From assembly GCA_963699175.1 (NCBI GenBank), contig OY969418.1:6386001-6450000 (forward strand): DNA of 64,000 nt, given 5' to 3'. Position 1 is the stretch's first letter. Every line of letters begins with the position of its first letter. Under the pieces are notes generated by a model. It was given only the letters and a program-made list of their open reading frames with translations, was not told the origin of the DNA and made no database searches. Source of the stretch: JACPYM01 sp963699175. GTDB taxonomy: Bacteria > Acidobacteriota > Blastocatellia > RBC074. Below are positions 60,360 through 64,000 of the stretch, piece by piece. The translations under genes were made by a program, and so were the position numbers.

Positions 60360-63300
60360 ATGTCGCCACCGGCACCGCAATTAGCATTAGGTGATTCTAC
60401 CGCGGCAGGAGCAACTAAGCTGATGAGTATAATTTGTCTGTTGCTCTGGGTGTCGTCAGCGGTGGCGGCTGACGGTGGTTCAAAACCCGAGCATGGTTCC
60501 ACCCCACTTGTTGCAGTGCAGACAGCAAGCAGCGAGAAGAGGCAAACGGAAATTCGTGAGTTGAAGCAGGGGTCGGTAATTGAGCGAGAGATTGCAGGAG
60601 GAGAGGCTCACACCTATCGAATCGTTCTGGTGTCAGGGCAGTATCTAAAGGTAATGGTGGAGCAGAAGGGTATTGATGTATTGGTCAAGCTTTTCGGGGG
60701 TGACGGTCAGAAGCTGGCCGAAGTGGATAACGCTCCTGCAGGCGGGATGGAGTTTGTCTCAGCAATAGCGGAGACGTTTGGAGATTACCGGCTGGAGGTG
60801 CGGTCACAGAACAAGGACGTTGCGCTTGGACGATATGAGATAAAGATTGAAGAGTTGCGAGAGGCAACATCAAAAGATCGAGTCTATGTGACGGCGCAGA
60901 AAGCCTTCGAGGAAGCCAGTCAACTGCGTGATCAGCGGACGGCAGAAGCGCGGCAAAAGGCGATCAAGAAGTATGAAGAGGCGCTGCCTCTCTGGCGAGA
61001 TGTGGGAGACAAACCCGGGGAGGCTTACACACTTAACGAGTTAGGCTTTGTCCATTCCGGCTTGGGTGATGCAAGGAAAGGTCTGGAGTATTACACCCAA
61101 GCGATGTTTCTTTGGCGAGCCGTGGGAAATCGTCAAGAGGAAGTCATTGCCCTCAGCAACGTCGGCTCAGCTTACTGGAGGTTGGGTGAGTTACAAAAAT
61201 CCCTTGAGTACAGAAACCAAGGGTTGCTGCTCTCACGTGTTGTCGGAGACCGCGTTAGTGAAGCTACCATCCTAAGTAACATCGGCGCAGTGTACATTTC
61301 AATGGGCCAGCTACGAAGGGCGCTTGAATATTTGAACGAGGCGCTGCCAATCCGAGAGGCTTTAGGAGACAAAGCCAGGATAGCCTTCACACTCAACAGC
61401 ATCGGCAACTGTTATTCAGGGCTGGGAGAGCAGGAGAAGGCCTTGGATCATTACGCCCGCGCACTTGCTCTCTCACGGGCTGGGGGAGATCAACGAATTG
61501 AAACTACTATCCTTGGTAATGTCAGCGAAACTTATAGACGCCTGGGTGAGCTGAGTAAGGCGCTTGAGTATAACGACCAGGCTCTTCCGCTCGCACGCGC
61601 CCAAGGAGACCGCCGCCGGGAGGCTTACCTGCTTAACTTCTATGGCCTAATCTATCAGGACTTGGGCGAAGCGCAGAAAGCGCTCAGTTATCTAAATCAA
61701 GCTCTGGCTCTCTGGCGAGTTACGGGAGACAAATACGGGGAAGCTAGCACCCTCAACACGGTTGGTGAGAACTACCTACGAGGGGGCGAGGCGCAGAAAG
61801 CATTAGATCAGTTAAACCAAGCGCTGACCCTCACACGCGTGGTCGGAGACAAGTACGGTGAGGCTTACGCGCTTGCTCTTATTGGGACCAGCTATAAACA
61901 ACTGGGAGAGCCGCAGAAGGCATTGGAGTACTTGCAGCAAGCCCTGGTGATCACCCGGATTACGGGAGACCAGGAAGGAGCGGCTAAAATGCTCAGCAGC
62001 ATCGCTCGCGTTCACCGCACGCTCGGCAATTTGAGTGAAGCCCGCATCCAAAACGAAGCCGCGCTCAAAATCATCGAACATAGCCGTACCAAGTTCGCGA
62101 ACCAACAGTTTCGCATTTCATACCTGACAAGATGGCAGAGCTTCTACGAGTTCCAGATCGACCTGTTGATGCAGATGCATAGGGATCAGCCCTCATCTGG
62201 GCTAGCAGCGGCGGCGTTACAAGTTAGTGAGGGCGCGCGCGCGCGCACCCTCCTTGAGATTCTTACCGAAGCCAGAGCCGATATTCGGCAAGGAGTAAAT
62301 CCGGTATTGCTGGAACGAGAGCGCTCAGTGCAGGAACAACTTGGTGCAAAATCGGGAGAGCTTATGCGCCTCCTTAGCGGCCCACATACCGAGGAACAAG
62401 CGACCGCGACAAGAAAAGATGTGGAAGCTCTGCTGGCGGACTACCAAGATGTAGAAGCGCAGATCCGCGCAAAGAGTCCGCACTACGCTGCACTAGCACA
62501 GCCACAGCCGCTCTCTCTAAAGGAGATTCAACAACAGGTGCTGGATGAAGACACCCTGCTGTTGGAGTATGCGCTGGGTGAAGAGCGCAGCTATCTATGG
62601 GCCGTCACAACCACCGCCATCACTGCCTATGAGTTGCCCAAACGCGCGGAGATAGAGAAGCTGGCCCGCCGCGTTTATGCTTCGCTCACCGCTCGCAACC
62701 GGCAAGTGAACTTTGAAACCGCTGTCGAGCGGCGCGCGCGCATTGTCAGTGCCGATGCGGAATACAAGGCAACGGCCGAAGAACTGAGCAGGTTGATTCT
62801 CGCCCCGGCGGCAGCACAAATGAACAAGAAACGGTTGTTGATTGTGAGCGACGGGGCGCTGCAGTACCTGCCATTCGCCGCCTTGCCCGCCCCGGCGTTC
62901 AGCGGGCGCCGGCAATCGTCAACGCCTTACGTTCCTTTGATTGCGAGCTACGAAGTAGTCAACCTGCCCTCAGCCTCGACACTGGCCGTGCTGAGAAAAG
63001 AGTTGGCCGGACGTCAGCCCGCGCCCAAGACGATTGCCGTGCTGGCCGATCCGGTGTTTGGTAAAGATGACGAGCGGTTGAAAACGAGCAGTTCAACCGT
63101 TGGCTCAGGCACAGCGTCTCCGGCAAAGCGCAAAGCGCAAATAGCAGGCCTGCGCGAGAGTCCGCTTACCCGCTCTGCCAGAGATTTAGGGATTGAGGGC
63201 AAAGAACTATATCTGCCACGCCTGTTTTTTACCCGACGCGAGGCCGACTCAATCGTGCAATTCGTGCCTGAAAGGCAATTCAAGAAGGCGATTGATTTCA

Positions 63301-63794
63301 TCGCGAGCAAAGCAACGGCCACCGATCCCGAATTGAGTCAATACCGCTACGTGCATTTCGCTACGCACGCGCTGTTGAACAGCTCGAATCCCGGCTTGTC
63401 CGGTATCGTGTTGTCGCTGGTCAACCCGGAGGGAGATGAGCAGGAGGGCTTCCTGGCAGCGCACGAAATTTATAACCTGAAACTGCCCGCTGAACTGGTG
63501 GTGCTCAGCAGTTGCAAAACCGGCTTGGGCAAAGAGGTCAAAGGCGAAGGACTGGTCGGCATCACGCGCGGGTTTATGTATGCCGGTGCGGCCAGGGTCT
63601 CGGTGAGTTTGTGGGATGTAGATGACGAGGCTACGGCAGAAATGATGAAGCGCTTCTATCGAGCAATGCTGACCAAGCCGCGCTTGAGTCCGGCCGCTGC
63701 GCTGCGCTCGGCTCAGGTTTCGATGTGGCGCTCACAGTCCTGGCGCGCGCCTTATTATTGGGCAGCTTTTGTGCTGCAAGGTGAATACAAATAG
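60360..63794 (+). CDS. Secreted TPR-CHAT protein (caspase-like protease domain)
   Basis: A 1144-aa protein: signal peptide ('SIICLLLWVSSAVAA'), a PPC-like beta domain (about 60-180, 'HTYRIVLVSGQYLKVMVEQ'), about nine TPR units (about 200-600, 'EALPLWRDVGDKPGEAYTL' and similar, each ~40 residues), a coiled linker, and a C-terminal CHAT domain with the caspase-type dyad H1003 ('HFATHALL') and C1052 ('LSSCKTGLGK'). CHAT proteases are activated when TPR partners bind their targets, so the TPR part is a probable sensor. The ATG at 60360 has a strong AAGAGGAGGAAAG site. It is convergent with the partial gene at the window edge. Confidence 0.9.
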   Translation: MSPPAPQLALGDSTAAGATKLMSIICLLLWVSSAVAADGGSKPEHGSTPLVAVQTASSEKRQTEIRELKQGSVIEREIAGGEAHTYRIVLVSGQYLKVMVEQKGIDVLVKLFGGDGQKLAEVDNAPAGGMEFVSAIAETFGDYRLEVRSQNKDVALGRYEIKIEELREATSKDRVYVTAQKAFEEASQLRDQRTAEARQKAIKKYEEALPLWRDVGDKPGEAYTLNELGFVHSGLGDARKGLEYYTQAMFLWRAVGNRQEEVIALSNVGSAYWRLGELQKSLEYRNQGLLLSRVVGDRVSEATILSNIGAVYISMGQLRRALEYLNEALPIREALGDKARIAFTLNSIGNCYSGLGEQEKALDHYARALALSRAGGDQRIETTILGNVSETYRRLGELSKALEYNDQALPLARAQGDRRREAYLLNFYGLIYQDLGEAQKALSYLNQALALWRVTGDKYGEASTLNTVGENYLRGGEAQKALDQLNQALTLTRVVGDKYGEAYALALIGTSYKQLGEPQKALEYLQQALVITRITGDQEGAAKMLSSIARVHRTLGNLSEARIQNEAALKIIEHSRTKFANQQFRISYLTRWQSFYEFQIDLLMQMHRDQPSSGLAAAALQVSEGARARTLLEILTEARADIRQGVNPVLLERERSVQEQLGAKSGELMRLLSGPHTEEQATATRKDVEALLADYQDVEAQIRAKSPHYAALAQPQPLSLKEIQQQVLDEDTLLLEYALGEERSYLWAVTTTAITAYELPKRAEIEKLARRVYASLTARNRQVNFETAVERRARIVSADAEYKATAEELSRLILAPAAAQMNKKRLLIVSDGALQYLPFAALPAPAFSGRRQSSTPYVPLIASYEVVNLPSASTLAVLRKELAGRQPAPKTIAVLADPVFGKDDERLKTSSSTVGSGTASPAKRKAQIAGLRESPLTRSARDLGIEGKELYLPRLFFTRREADSIVQFVPERQFKKAIDFIASKATATDPELSQYRYVHFATHALLNSSNPGLSGIVLSLVNPEGDEQEGFLAAHEIYNLKLPAELVVLSSCKTGLGKEVKGEGLVGITRGFMYAGAARVSVSLWDVDDEATAEMMKRFYRAMLTKPRLSPAAALRSAQVSMWRSQSWRAPYYWAAFVLQGEYK

Positions 63795-63804
63795 CCGAGT
63801 GGAG

Positions 63805-64000
63805 CTAGCGTTTGCGCTCCAACCTTTGTAACTCAGCAAGCAAATCCTGTAACAGCCTGTCAGGTATTTCTGTTGCAAGACCAATGTAGTTGCTGGTCGT
63901 TTTCGGCCACAGTACTTGGCCGGCAATGTTCACCAGTTGCAAATTCAAAGAAGCCTTCTCGGCGCCGCCATCCACTTGTGTGATGGCCCCCTTGAATACC
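63805..64000 (-). CDS. Hypothetical protein, C-terminal end (partial at window edge)
   Basis: On the minus strand the frame ends '...VFKGAITQVDGGAEKASLN', 'LQLVNIAGQVLWPKTTSNY', 'IPDRLLQDLLAELQRLERK' and a TAG at 63805-63807; it is open to the end of the window. The pattern 'LQLVN..GQVLWPK' recalls the C termini of some CsgG/LpoB-like lipoproteins, but this is a guess. It is convergent with the CHAT gene, with only 10 bases between the stop codons. Its start lies outside the window. Confidence 0.6.
   Translation of the reverse strand, partial: VFKGAITQVDGGAEKASLNLQLVNIAGQVLWPKTTSNYIGLATEIPDRLLQDLLAELQRLERKR

Noticed and set aside
60360..63794. Possible CRISPR-linked TPR-CHAT protease (gRAMP/craspase type)
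   Set aside because: No CRISPR array, Cas or gRAMP gene is present in the window and the protein carries a signal peptide, which does not fit a cytoplasmic craspase subunit.

Overview
The window reads as a chromosomal segment of an Acidobacteriota bacterium, probably near Blastocatellia or Solibacter-like lineages. The basis is inference from gene content: two PadR-regulator plus ADOP-type (acidobacterial duplicated orphan permease) pairs, three secreted proteins sharing the C-terminal domain known as TIGR03437, a CadC-like winged-helix/TPR regulator, a secreted TPR-CHAT protein, and many short palindromic intergenic repeats. No rRNA, tRNA or CRISPR array was seen.

Region 1 (1-13.8 kb) is a compact flagellar locus, all on the + strand: flgI (partial), flgJ fused to an M23 peptidase, flgM, flgN, flgK, flgL, fliW, csrA, motA, motB, flagellin, flaG, fliD, fliS, a FliT-position coiled-coil gene and a receiver/degenerate-HD regulator. 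Four near-consensus sigma-28 promoters, all with a 12-nt gap between the two 8-base boxes, precede flgM, flagellin, flaG-fliD and fliS. With FlgM (anti-sigma-28) and FliW-CsrA encoded here, the locus carries both the transcriptional and the translational checkpoint for late flagellar genes.

Region 2 (13.8-17.7 kb) is a scar zone: the 3' part of a yifB/comM-like gene, a double-HTH gene, a GAF regulator cut short, an intact IS630-type element (15986-17123, 23/25-bp inverted ends, TA target), and 113-bp direct repeats on either side. Region 3 (17.8-24.7 kb) holds two tandem PadR-ADOP pairs separated by remnants and a small coiled-coil gene.

Region 4 (25-36.8 kb) has envelope and signalling genes (OmpA-like, AsmA-like, two single-domain receivers, a Gln/Arg-rich secreted protein, an ABC exporter, a methyltransferase) interleaved with broken genes: a histidine-kinase tail, an IS5-type transposase fragment fused to a frameshifted S8-protease fragment, and an FMN-reductase remnant. 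Region 5 (37-56.2 kb) is rich in large secreted proteins: a 717-aa protein with a 9-bp tandem repeat, a subtilisin-like protease (intact paralogue of the broken copy), a DUF4965-type glutaminase-like protein and a 2191-aa FG-GAP/beta-helix protein. At 48.15-49.2 kb two small genes are bounded by integron-style core motifs and look like gene cassettes.

Region 6 (56.3-64 kb) has the CadC-like TPR regulator, a small membrane protein, a second, internally deleted copy of the double-HTH gene, the secreted TPR-CHAT protein and the 3' end of a convergent gene. Start sites were chosen by ribosome-binding site and family fit; function calls rest on recognised motifs, since no database search was possible.
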